Position numbers and translations under genes: made by a program
The notes under the pieces: model-generated
What the model was told of the DNA's origin: nothing
The model's database searches: none
What the model saw: only the letters and a program-made list of their open reading frames with translations
Part shown: one piece after another, positions 30,601 to 37,656 of the stretch
Layout: each line of letters starts with the position of its first letter
How positions within the stretch are numbered: position 1 is the stretch's first letter
Assembly: GCA_016720065.1 (NCBI GenBank)
Contig: JADJXY010000002.1
Coordinates: 75,001-139,000, forward strand
Origin: Betaproteobacteria bacterium
GTDB lineage: Bacteria; Pseudomonadota; Gammaproteobacteria; Burkholderiales; Rhodocyclaceae
Direction of reading: 5' to 3'
Length of the DNA: 64,000 nucleotides

Positions 30601-31385
30601 TCACCTTCCGCGACATCGTCGCCCAGCCGCGCAAGATCATCACCGCGCCCACCTGGTCCGGCATCGAGTCGGAGACCGTGTCCTACACCGCCGGCTATAC
30701 CAACATCCACGAGCACATCCCGTTCCGCACCCTGACCGGCCGTGCCCACTTCTACCAGGATCACGAGTGGTTCCTGGACTTCGGCGAGGGCTTCTGCACC
30801 TTCAAGCCGCCCGTCGATTTGAAGGCCCACCACACCGTGCCGGCCAATGTGAAGGCCAAGCCGCACCTGACTCTGTCCTGGATCACGCCGCACTCCAAGT
30901 GGGGCATCCACTCCAGCTACCAGGACAACCTGCGCATGCTGACGCTCTTCCGCGGCGGCCCCTACATCTGGGTGGCCGAGGACGACGCCAAGTCGGTGGG
31001 CATCGAGGACAACGACTGGGTCGAAGCCATCAACGCCAACGGCGCCACCATGGCCCGGGCGGTGGTCTCCCAGCGCGTTCCCCGCGGCATGGCCCTCATG
31101 TACCACGCCCAGGAAAAGAACGTGAACGTGCCGGGATCGCCCTCCACCAACAAGCGGGGCGGCATCCTCAACTCGGTAACCCGCGTCGTCGTCAAGCCGA
31201 CCAACATGGTCGGCGGCTACGCCCAGCTGGCCTACGGCTTCAACTACTACGGCACCGTCGGTTGCAACCGCGACGAACAGGTCGTCCTGCACAAGGTCGA
31301 GGATCAGTCCATCGACTGGCTGGAGCGCCCGCTGACGCCGGAACGCGAAGCCCAACGCAACCCCAAGGGCATCGGCAAGCGCTGA
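27633..31385 (+). CDS. narG: Respiratory nitrate reductase alpha subunit
   Basis: Catalytic Mo-bisMGD subunit of the membrane-bound quinol-nitrate reductase, facing the cytoplasm. 1250 aa, the same size as E. coli NarG (1247). The FS0 cluster ligands are His50, Cys54, Cys58 (STHGVNCTGGCSW) and Cys93 (PRGCQRG), identical in number to E. coli, with His in place of a fourth Cys as in this subgroup. RTPDAHFATEVRYKGAK is a further strongly conserved region. Ribosome site tagga, 9 bases after the small membrane gene. narH follows after 31 bases. Confidence 0.97.
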   Translation: MSHFLDRLKFLNKVQSTFADGHGIVTNEDRKWEDSYRNRWRHDKVVRSTHGVNCTGGCSWKIFVKNGLVAFEMQQTDYPRTREDLPNHEPRGCQRGASFSWYLYSPHRIKHPMIRGRLLDLYRAERKTGKDPVEAWEAIQNDPAKRIKYVGVRGLGGFVRTTWEEVTEITAAANVYTIKKWGPDRIYGFSPIPAMSMISYAAGSRYLSLIGGACGSFYDWYCDLPAASPQTWGEQTDVPEAADWYNSTYLIITGANLPMTRTPDAHFATEVRYKGAKIVSMAPDYAEYVKFADLWMPVKQGTDSAAFMAMGHVALKEFYIQKQDPYFQEYARKYTDLPMLVLLRKHGDGYVTDRNLRASDFDGALGESNNPDWKTVAFDNKSNSYVAPNGSIGFRWGEDGKWNLLEKSGAGAETELALSCIDAKGDVACVGFPHFTQGEPNLLYRNVPVRKLKLANGEEALVASVFDLQIAQYGIDRGLGGGNVATSYDQADVAYTPAWAAKQTGVKAADLERTGREFADNASKTKGRSMVIMGAAINHWYHNDLSYRSIMNLLHICGCVGQTGGGWAHYVGQEKLRPQAGWAPIAFATDWHRPPRHQNSTSYWYFHTDQWRYETVDADALLSPAGRNRNKGYTLADYNVDAVRMGWLPGAPHFNRNPIELLSEAEKAGAADEAAVGKYVAQQLKEGKLDVAFADPDNPVNWPRNLIVWRGNLIGTSAKGHEYFLKHLLGAQNGVMQEGTAGAACTQVKYLEEGPAGKLDLMVDINFRLNSTGAYSDIILPTATWYEKNDLNTTDMHPFIHPLGEAVTPGWESRSDWQIFRTLAKTFSGLAAKHLGTKKDLVALPLQHDSAMELGTPFGQVKNWKKGECDPIPGKTMAAIKVVERDYGQTYNKYIALGPLMTKIGNNVKGIDWNTEHEYKELAVLNKTVQVEGVSKGMPSLEEDIAVCDSVMRMAPETNGEVAHKSWTALSKKTGIDHHHLYAGRHEDKITFRDIVAQPRKIITAPTWSGIESETVSYTAGYTNIHEHIPFRTLTGRAHFYQDHEWFLDFGEGFCTFKPPVDLKAHHTVPANVKAKPHLTLSWITPHSKWGIHSSYQDNLRMLTLFRGGPYIWVAEDDAKSVGIEDNDWVEAINANGATMARAVVSQRVPRGMALMYHAQEKNVNVPGSPSTNKRGGILNSVTRVVVKPTNMVGGYAQLAYGFNYYGTVGCNRDEQVVLHKVEDQSIDWLERPLTPEREAQRNPKGIGKR

Positions 31386-31416
31386 GCGTCACGGTAACCA
31401 ACATTAGGAGAATGAA

Positions 31417-32970
31417 ATGAAAATTCGCGCTCAATTCGCGATGGTATTCAACCTGGACAAGTGCATCGGCTGCCACACCTGCTCGGTCACTTGCAAGAAC
31501 GTGTGGACCAACCGCAAGGGGGTCGAGTACGTCTGGTTCAACAACGTGGAATCCAAGCCCGGCATCGGCTATCCCAAGGAATGGGAGAACCAGGAGAAGT
31601 GGAAGGGCGGCTGGACCAAGATCAACGGCAAGCTGGAACTGAAGGCCGGCGGCAAGCTGAAGAAGATCGTGCAGATCTTCGCCAACCCCAACATGCCGCA
31701 GATCGACGACTACTACGAGCCCTTCACCTACGATCACGCCCGTTTGCAGAGCGCGCCCCTGTCCGAAGCGGCGCCGACGGCCCGTCCCATCTCCCTGATC
31801 ACCGGCGAGAAGATGGACAAGATCACCTGGGGCCCGAACTGGGAAGACGATCTGGCCGGCGAGTTCCACAAGCGGGCCAAGGACCAGAACTTCTCCAACA
31901 TGGAGAAGGAAATCTACAAGTCTTTCGAGAACACCTTCCACCTCTACCTGCCGCGCATCTGCAACCACTGCATCAACCCGGCCTGTGTCGCCTCCTGCCC
32001 CTCCGGCGCCCTCTACAAGCGTGAGGAAGATGGCATCGTCCTGGCCGACCAGGACCGCTGCCGCGGCTGGCGCATGTGCATCTCCGGCTGCCCCTACAAG
32101 AAGGTCTTCTTCAACTGGGAATCCTCCAAGGCCGAGAAGTGCATCGGCTGCTACCCCCGCGTCGAATCCGGCATGCCCACGGTGTGCTCTGAATCCTGCG
32201 TCGGTCGCATCCGCTACAACGGCATCATCCTCTACGACGCCGACAAGGTGCTCGAAGCCGCCAGCACCGACAACGACCAGGACCTCTACAAGGCCCACCT
32301 GGACATGTTCGTCGATCCCTTCGACCCGAAGATCATCGAACAGGCCAGGAAGGACGGCATTCCGCAGTCCTGGATCGACGCGGCGCAAAAGTCGCCCATC
32401 TACAAGATGGCCGTCGAATGGAAGATCGCCTTCCCGCTGCACCCCGAGTTCCGCACCCTGCCGATGATCTGGTACGTGCCGCCGCTCTCTCCCGTGCAGT
32501 CCCAGATCGACCAGAAGAAGCTGCCCACCGAGTCCGATGGCTGCATCCCCAAGGCCGAAGCCATGCGTCTGCCGGTCAAGTACCTGGCCAACCTGCTGAC
32601 CGCCGGCCGTGAGGAATACATCGTTTCGGCGCTGAATCGCATGATCGCCATGCGCTCCTACCAGCGCTCGATCCACGTCGAAGGCACGCCGGATACCCGT
32701 CCCCTGGTCGCTGCCGGCCTCACCGAGGCCCAGGCCAAGGAGATGTACCGCTATCTGGCCATCGCCAATTACGAAGATCGCTTCGTCATCCCGACCTCGC
32801 ACCAGGAAATGCAGATCGACGATTACCACGGCTTCCAGGGTCAGAACGGCTTCACCTTCGGCAACGACTCCTCGCAGGGTATCTCCATGAACTCCCTCTT
32901 CCCCGAGCGGCGCAAGGAGACCATCGAGCCCCGGGAACTGGCGCCCTTCGCCGTGCCCAAGGACTACTGA
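31417..32970 (+). CDS. narH: Respiratory nitrate reductase beta subunit
   Basis: 517-aa electron-transfer subunit carrying four iron-sulfur clusters. Four Cys groups are visible: CIGCHTCSVTC near residue 16, CNHCINPACVASC near 185, CRGWRMCISGC near 218, and CIGCYPRVESGMPTVCSESC near 245. In the third group Trp replaces the Cys, the known sign of the 3Fe-4S cluster in NarH. It bridges NarG and NarI on the inner face of the membrane. Confidence 0.97.
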   Translation: MKIRAQFAMVFNLDKCIGCHTCSVTCKNVWTNRKGVEYVWFNNVESKPGIGYPKEWENQEKWKGGWTKINGKLELKAGGKLKKIVQIFANPNMPQIDDYYEPFTYDHARLQSAPLSEAAPTARPISLITGEKMDKITWGPNWEDDLAGEFHKRAKDQNFSNMEKEIYKSFENTFHLYLPRICNHCINPACVASCPSGALYKREEDGIVLADQDRCRGWRMCISGCPYKKVFFNWESSKAEKCIGCYPRVESGMPTVCSESCVGRIRYNGIILYDADKVLEAASTDNDQDLYKAHLDMFVDPFDPKIIEQARKDGIPQSWIDAAQKSPIYKMAVEWKIAFPLHPEFRTLPMIWYVPPLSPVQSQIDQKKLPTESDGCIPKAEAMRLPVKYLANLLTAGREEYIVSALNRMIAMRSYQRSIHVEGTPDTRPLVAAGLTEAQAKEMYRYLAIANYEDRFVIPTSHQEMQIDDYHGFQGQNGFTFGNDSSQGISMNSLFPERRKETIEPRELAPFAVPKDY

Positions 32971-32980
32971 GGAACGGCCC

Positions 32981-33535
32981 ATGCAAGTCTTCAAGCTCCT
33001 TTCGGCGCTCCTCGACTACCCGACCCCCGACTTCCTGGCGGACCTGCGCCAGGCCGTCGCCGAGGCCGGGCAGGGCGGCGCCCGGGATCTGGTCCTGGGC
33101 TTCGACCGGGACCAGATCTTCTCGCCCGACGAGCGGCTGGCCATTGCGCGCTTCATCGACGACCTGCTGTCCGTCGATGAAACCGATGTCCAGTCGCGCT
33201 ACGTGCAGACCTTCGACCTCACGGCCGAACACAGCCTGCACCTGACGCACCACCTCTTCGGCGAGGAAAAGACCCGCGGTCCGGCCCTCATCGATCTGAC
33301 CGAGTACCTCAAGACCTTCGGCTTCACCCATCCGGAAACCGAATTGCCCGACTACCTGCCGCTGCTGCTGGAGTTCGTCTCCCAGTTGCGGGAGGACGAG
33401 GCCAAGGTCTTCCTGGGCGACGCCGGCAAGGTGCTCAAGGTCATCGCCGACAATCTGGACAAGGCCGGCAGCCCCTACGCCGCCCTCATCCGCATCATCG
33501 ACAACCATGGCTCGCTGGTAAAGCTGGCGGCCTGA
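32981..33535 (+). CDS. narJ: Nitrate reductase molybdenum cofactor assembly chaperone
   Basis: 184-aa TorD/NarJ family chaperone, not part of the final enzyme. It holds apo-NarG for cofactor insertion and membrane docking. Family features are the start FKLLSALLDYPTPDF, the central YVQTFDLTAEHSLHLTHHLFGEEKTRG and the later DYLPLLLEFVSQL. It lies 10 bases after narH and 13 before narI, the standard order. Confidence 0.95.
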   Translation: MQVFKLLSALLDYPTPDFLADLRQAVAEAGQGGARDLVLGFDRDQIFSPDERLAIARFIDDLLSVDETDVQSRYVQTFDLTAEHSLHLTHHLFGEEKTRGPALIDLTEYLKTFGFTHPETELPDYLPLLLEFVSQLREDEAKVFLGDAGKVLKVIADNLDKAGSPYAALIRIIDNHGSLVKLAA

Positions 33536-33548
33536 GGAGAAAACGAAC

Positions 33549-34241
33549 ATGGATTTCCTGCACAAGCTGATCTTCGCGGTGTATCCGTACATCGCCCTGA
33601 CGGTCTTCGTCGTCGGCAGCTGGATTCGCTACGACGCCGAGCAATACACGTGGAAGACCGACTCCACCCAGCTCCTGTCCAACGCCAACATGGTGCTGGC
33701 CAGCAACTTCTTCCACATCGGCATCCTGATGATCTTCGCCGGTCACTTCGCCGGCCTCGTCCTGCCCCACAGCCTCTGGCTGGCCATGGGGGTGTCCGAC
33801 ATGCAGCACCAGTGGCTGGCCATCTCGGCCGGTACCGTCTTCGGCCTCATGTGCCTGATCGGCGGTTCCATCCTCTGGCTGCGCCGCATGTTCAACCCGC
33901 GGGTCCGGGCCGGCAGCCGCTATTCGGACATCTTCATCCTGTCCTGGCTGATGGTTACCCTGCTCCTGGGCCTGTCCACCATCCCGGTCTCGGTCGGCCA
34001 CGCCAACCACGGCAACCCGGAAGTGATGATCGCCCTCTCCCAGTGGGTGCAGAGCATCCTCACCCTGAACCCCAAGCCTGAGTTGCTGGCGGATGTCGAC
34101 GCCGTGTTCAAGGCCCACATGCTCTTCGGCATGACCGTGTTCCTGCTCTTCCCCTTCACCCGCCTCGTTCATGTGCTGACCGCGCCCATCAACTACCTGG
34201 GCCGCGCCTATCAGATCGTGCGCATGAAGCGCCGGGCCTGA
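33549..34241 (+). CDS. narI: Respiratory nitrate reductase gamma subunit (cytochrome b)
   Basis: 230 aa, five membrane helices, binds two b hemes and oxidises quinol. The His ligands lie in FFHIGILMIFAGHFAG and in the late segment FKAHMLFGMTVFLLFPFTRLVHVLTAPI. Strong aggaga ribosome site. Last gene of the nar operon; a terminator follows 55 bases on. Confidence 0.96.
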   Translation: MDFLHKLIFAVYPYIALTVFVVGSWIRYDAEQYTWKTDSTQLLSNANMVLASNFFHIGILMIFAGHFAGLVLPHSLWLAMGVSDMQHQWLAISAGTVFGLMCLIGGSILWLRRMFNPRVRAGSRYSDIFILSWLMVTLLLGLSTIPVSVGHANHGNPEVMIALSQWVQSILTLNPKPELLADVDAVFKAHMLFGMTVFLLFPFTRLVHVLTAPINYLGRAYQIVRMKRRA

Positions 34242-34295
34242 GCCGGACAAAAAGCAGTTCCCGCTGTGCGCCTCAGCACGGGTGGACCTCCCTTT

Positions 34296-34322
34296 CCCCC
34301 CGCCCCCAGGCGGGGGGTTTTT
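34296..34322 (+). terminator. Rho-independent terminator of the narGHJI operon
   Basis: CCCCCCGCC (34296-34304) pairs with GGCGGGGGG (34309-34317) around a ccca loop, followed by TTTTT. A textbook terminator. Confidence 0.9.
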
Positions 34323-34471
34323 CTTCGGCCCTCCCCATTGCCGGTCCGCCCTGAAGTTCAGGGGTCGAGGCCGAGCAGCCCGCTGACCTTGGCGCGCGGC
34401 CCTTCATCCCCTGTGGAAGCGCAGCAAGGCCGCCGTGCAGCCTTGCTTCACTTCCTCCGCGTGCCCAAGCC

Positions 34472-36445
34472 ATGAGCGAGGCACCGGATTCCCTCCTGGT
34501 CCTGGAAAGCCCCAGCCGGCTCGCCAACCGCATCACCGCGCTCCTGGTGCTCTTCTTCATCGCCGCGGTGGTTGCCATCGGCCTCACCCTTCTGGTGTCC
34601 TGGCAGCTCGAAGGCAGTGCGGCGGCGATCAACGACGCCGGCAGCCAGCGCATGCGCTCCTATCGCATCGGCCTGCTCATGGTCGAGGGCGTGGGAGGAA
34701 AACCGGGCACCCGGGAGACCCTGCAGGAAGAACTGCAACGCTTCGACGCGGTGCTGCGCGACCTGGAATCCGGCGATCCGGTGCGCCCCATGGCCCCCCC
34801 GCGGGATGCCGACGTGGCGGCGGGGCTTTCCGCGGTGCGGCAGAACTGGCAGAGCACCGGCCGCCCCCTGGTCGAGCGTTACCTGAACGCCCAGGACGCC
34901 GCCGGCCGGTTGGCGGCCGCCGAGCTCTACGGCGACTGGGTGAGCGACTACGTGGCGGAAATCAACGCCACCGTGCTGCGCATGGAGCGTCTCTATACCT
35001 TCAATGCCAATCTGCAGCGGGTCTTCCAGATTGCCCTGGTCGTGTTGGCCGTGCTCGCCACGGCAGCCCTCATCCGCTTTTTCTTCGTTCTCGTCATCCG
35101 TCCCCTGGACCGGCTCTACGCGGGCATCCGGCGCATGGCCGACGATGATTTTTCGGTGCGCCTGCCGGTGGAAACCCGGGACGAGTTCGGCGTCGTTACC
35201 CAGGGCTTCAACCGCATGGCGGACCATCTGCAAAAGCTCTACGCCACGCTGGAGGAGCGGGTGGCGGCCAAGACCAGCAGCCTGGAATCCCGCAATCTGG
35301 AACTGGGCGTCCTCTACGAGGTGACCGCCTTCCTCAGCGAACCGGCCAGCATCGACGACCTGTGCGAGGGCTTCACCCAGCGCCTGCGCTCGGCCACCCG
35401 GGCCAGGGCCGCCTCGGTCCGGCTCTGTTCGGGTCCCGACGACGAGTTGTTCCTGGTGGCCCAGGAGGGGCTTTCGGCCGAATTCGTCGAGTGCGAGCAA
35501 TCCCTTTCGCGCCATCAATGCGTGTGCGGCGAAGCCCTGGCCAGCGCGGGCCCGGTAGTGGTCAATCTGATGGACAAGCCGGCCAATCTCACCATGTCCA
35601 CCTGCATCCGCGAGGGTCTGACCACGACCACGGCCTTCACCATCAGTAACGACAAAAGGGTGCTGGGCATCTACAACCTGTATTTCGATACCCCGCGGGA
35701 GTTCTCGCGGCCGGAGATCTGCCTTCTGGAAACCCTGGGCCAGCATCTGGGGGTGGCGGTGGAGAACCGCCGCCTGCGCTCCCGGGAACGGGAGTTGGCG
35801 GCCTACGAGGAGCGCAATCTTCTGGCCCAGGAATTGCACGACTCCATCGCCCAGGGGCTGGCCTTCCTCAATATCCAGGTGCAGCTTCTGCAACAGTCCC
35901 TTGATCGCCGCCGTCCCGACGAGGTCCAGGCCACCGTCGAGCAAATCCGCGAAGGCATCCACGAAAGCTACGAGGACGTGCGCGAACTCCTGGTGCACTG
36001 CCGGACCCGGGTCGGCCAGGCCGATCTGGATACTGCCATCCGCACTGCCCTGGACCGCTTGCAGACCCAGACCGGCATCACCACCGCCTTCGAGTCCACC
36101 GGCGTCGGCATCCCCTTGCCGCCGGACGATCAGGTGCAGGTCATGCACATCGTGCAGGAGTCCCTGTCCAACATCCGCAAGCACGCCCATGCCGGCCAGG
36201 TGCGGGTGCGGGTCGCGCGCAGCCCGCGGGGGACGGTCATCGCCGTCGATGACGATGGTGTCGGCTTCGACCCCGCGCAGCGGGACGAAAGCGGCCGCCA
36301 CATCGGCCTCAGCATCATGCAGGAACGTGCCTTGCGGGTGGGCGGCCAGTGCGCTGTCCAGTCGGTTCCAGGCGAAGGAACCCATGTGGTTCTGACCCTG
36401 GAGCGCCGCAGCGGCAACGCAGAAAATCCAAAGGAGAGAGTGTGA
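34472..36445 (+). CDS. narX: Nitrate/nitrite sensor histidine kinase NarX (second copy)
   Basis: 657 aa. Same domain order as the copy at 21477: TM1 about 22-44, periplasmic P-box AAINDAGSQRMRSYRI about 51-66, TM2, HAMP, a Cys cluster (Cys341, 350, 352), HisKA_3 with His456 (ELHDSIAQG) and an HATPase. Long identical stretches, such as around the phospho-His and IVQESLSNIRKHA, show the two are paralogues. The periplasmic part and the tail differ most, so they may sense different concentrations or ions. It overlaps no gene; narL copy 2 starts 2 bases after the stop. Confidence 0.92.
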   Translation: MSEAPDSLLVLESPSRLANRITALLVLFFIAAVVAIGLTLLVSWQLEGSAAAINDAGSQRMRSYRIGLLMVEGVGGKPGTRETLQEELQRFDAVLRDLESGDPVRPMAPPRDADVAAGLSAVRQNWQSTGRPLVERYLNAQDAAGRLAAAELYGDWVSDYVAEINATVLRMERLYTFNANLQRVFQIALVVLAVLATAALIRFFFVLVIRPLDRLYAGIRRMADDDFSVRLPVETRDEFGVVTQGFNRMADHLQKLYATLEERVAAKTSSLESRNLELGVLYEVTAFLSEPASIDDLCEGFTQRLRSATRARAASVRLCSGPDDELFLVAQEGLSAEFVECEQSLSRHQCVCGEALASAGPVVVNLMDKPANLTMSTCIREGLTTTTAFTISNDKRVLGIYNLYFDTPREFSRPEICLLETLGQHLGVAVENRRLRSRERELAAYEERNLLAQELHDSIAQGLAFLNIQVQLLQQSLDRRRPDEVQATVEQIREGIHESYEDVRELLVHCRTRVGQADLDTAIRTALDRLQTQTGITTAFESTGVGIPLPPDDQVQVMHIVQESLSNIRKHAHAGQVRVRVARSPRGTVIAVDDDGVGFDPAQRDESGRHIGLSIMQERALRVGGQCAVQSVPGEGTHVVLTLERRSGNAENPKERV

Positions 36446-36447
36446 AC

Positions 36448-37113
36448 ATGGAAAACAAGATACGTGTCCTCATCGTGGACGACCATGTGCTGTTCAGCCG
36501 CGGCATCAAGTCCCTGCTGCAGCGCCACCCGGAATTCGAGGTGGTGGACGACGTGTCCGACGGTCTGGAAGGCGTCAAGCGGGCCCAGAGCCTGCGGCCC
36601 GACGTCGTCCTGCTGGACTTGCACATGAAGGGCATGGCGGGGCGTGAGGCGGTCCGCTACATCAGCGAATCGGTACCGGAGACCCATGTGCTCATGCTCA
36701 CCGTTTCGGAGGACACCGAGGATTTGCTCGAATGCCTCAAGAACGGCGCGGCGGGTTACCTGGTCAAGAACATCGAAACCGAGGCCCTGGTGGACGCCCT
36801 GCATCGGGTGGCCCGCGGAGAATCCGTCATTTCGCCCCAGATGACCACCAAGCTGGTGCAGGGATTCCGCACCCGGGGAACCGAGGAAGTGGCGCCGGCG
36901 GTGGAGCCAGAGAGGCTTTCCCCGCGGGAAAAGGAAATCATGGGGCGCCTCGCCCGGGGTGATACCAACAAGGAAATCGCCCGCGCCCTGGAGCTTGCCG
37001 AAAGCACCGTGAAGATCCACATCCAGAACATCTTCAAGAAGCTGCACATTTCCAGCCGGGTCCAGGCCGCGCTCTATGCCGTCGAACACGGCTACGTGGC
37101 CGGTAAGACGTAA
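36448..37113 (+). CDS. narL: Nitrate/nitrite response regulator NarL (second copy)
   Basis: 221 aa, receiver with Asp11-Asp12 and acceptor Asp57, then a LuxR-type HTH (SPREKEIMGRLARGDTNKEIARALELAESTVKIHIQNIFKKL). Very like the regulator at 23421; differences cluster in the linker and the last turn. ATG at 36448 is 9 bases after an aaggaga ribosome site; a GTG at 36442 would be too close to that site. Confidence 0.92.
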   Translation: MENKIRVLIVDDHVLFSRGIKSLLQRHPEFEVVDDVSDGLEGVKRAQSLRPDVVLLDLHMKGMAGREAVRYISESVPETHVLMLTVSEDTEDLLECLKNGAAGYLVKNIETEALVDALHRVARGESVISPQMTTKLVQGFRTRGTEEVAPAVEPERLSPREKEIMGRLARGDTNKEIARALELAESTVKIHIQNIFKKLHISSRVQAALYAVEHGYVAGKT

Positions 37114-37115
37114 GC

Positions 37116-37142
37116 AAAAAAACCCGACCCCTCGGGGCCGGG
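37116..37142 (-). terminator. Terminator for the minus-strand gene at 37205-37477
   Basis: Read on the minus strand, the hairpin at 37142-37123 (cccggcc/ggtcggg with a ccga loop region) is followed by a run of seven T (37122-37116). On the plus strand there is no T run after it, so it acts mainly leftward. It also sits just after the narL stop. Confidence 0.7.
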
Positions 37143-37204
37143 CATGGGGCCGGGCAGGGTACCGGCCGTTCCTCAGAGGAGGAAGCGTGGAAGCATCCGG
37201 AAAG

Positions 37205-37477
37205 TCAGGCCGGCGAAGCCGGCAGCGGGTGGGTGCGCTGCAAATGGCGGTAGGTGCACACGAGCTCCTGGGCGTGGGCCGTCTGGCCTCGTTCCAGGGC
37301 GTGTTCCATGTTTTCGATGATCATGGTGTGGAGGCGGAAAACGCCTTCCGGGCTGGTCAGGAGGGCCTCGCCCACTTCAGCTGCGACGGCGAGGGGAATG
37401 TGTTCATGCTCCGCGACCGCGGCGATTTCACCTTGGTCGAGGTCGCAATAGTCGAGTACGTCTTGCAGGGAGAGCAT
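37205..37477 (-). CDS. Conserved 90-aa hypothetical protein
   Basis: MLSLQDVLDYCDLDQGEIAAVAEHEHIPLAVAAEVGEALL begins a small, acidic, probably all-helical protein; the second half is NMEHALERGQTAHAQELVCTYRHLQRTHP. No signal or membrane segment. I have seen this EHEHIP pattern in unannotated small proteins of other Proteobacteria, but I know no function. It has its own terminator and starts about 180 bases from the end of the P-type ATPase gene, so it is probably a single-gene unit. Confidence 0.75.
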   Translation of the reverse strand: MLSLQDVLDYCDLDQGEIAAVAEHEHIPLAVAAEVGEALLTSPEGVFRLHTMIIENMEHALERGQTAHAQELVCTYRHLQRTHPLPASPA

Positions 37478-37656
37478 CGCAACTCCTTTGGCAATCAGCC
37501 AGAATGATTGTCATCGGGCCCACCGCTGGGGTGGTTGAGCGTTGTCTTTGTTGTCCCGGTCTTGGGCGTTTTTGTGGGTGACCGGCACTTCCCAGCATAG
37601 ACCCGGAAATTCTCAGGTCAAGGCGCCTGAACGGCACTTCGCGGCGCCCGCCGGAT

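Noticed and set aside
27609..31355. 1248-codon open frame opposite narG
   Set aside because: Same GC-rich antisense effect; the translation is Gly/Val/Leu-rich without family motifs, while narG itself is certain.
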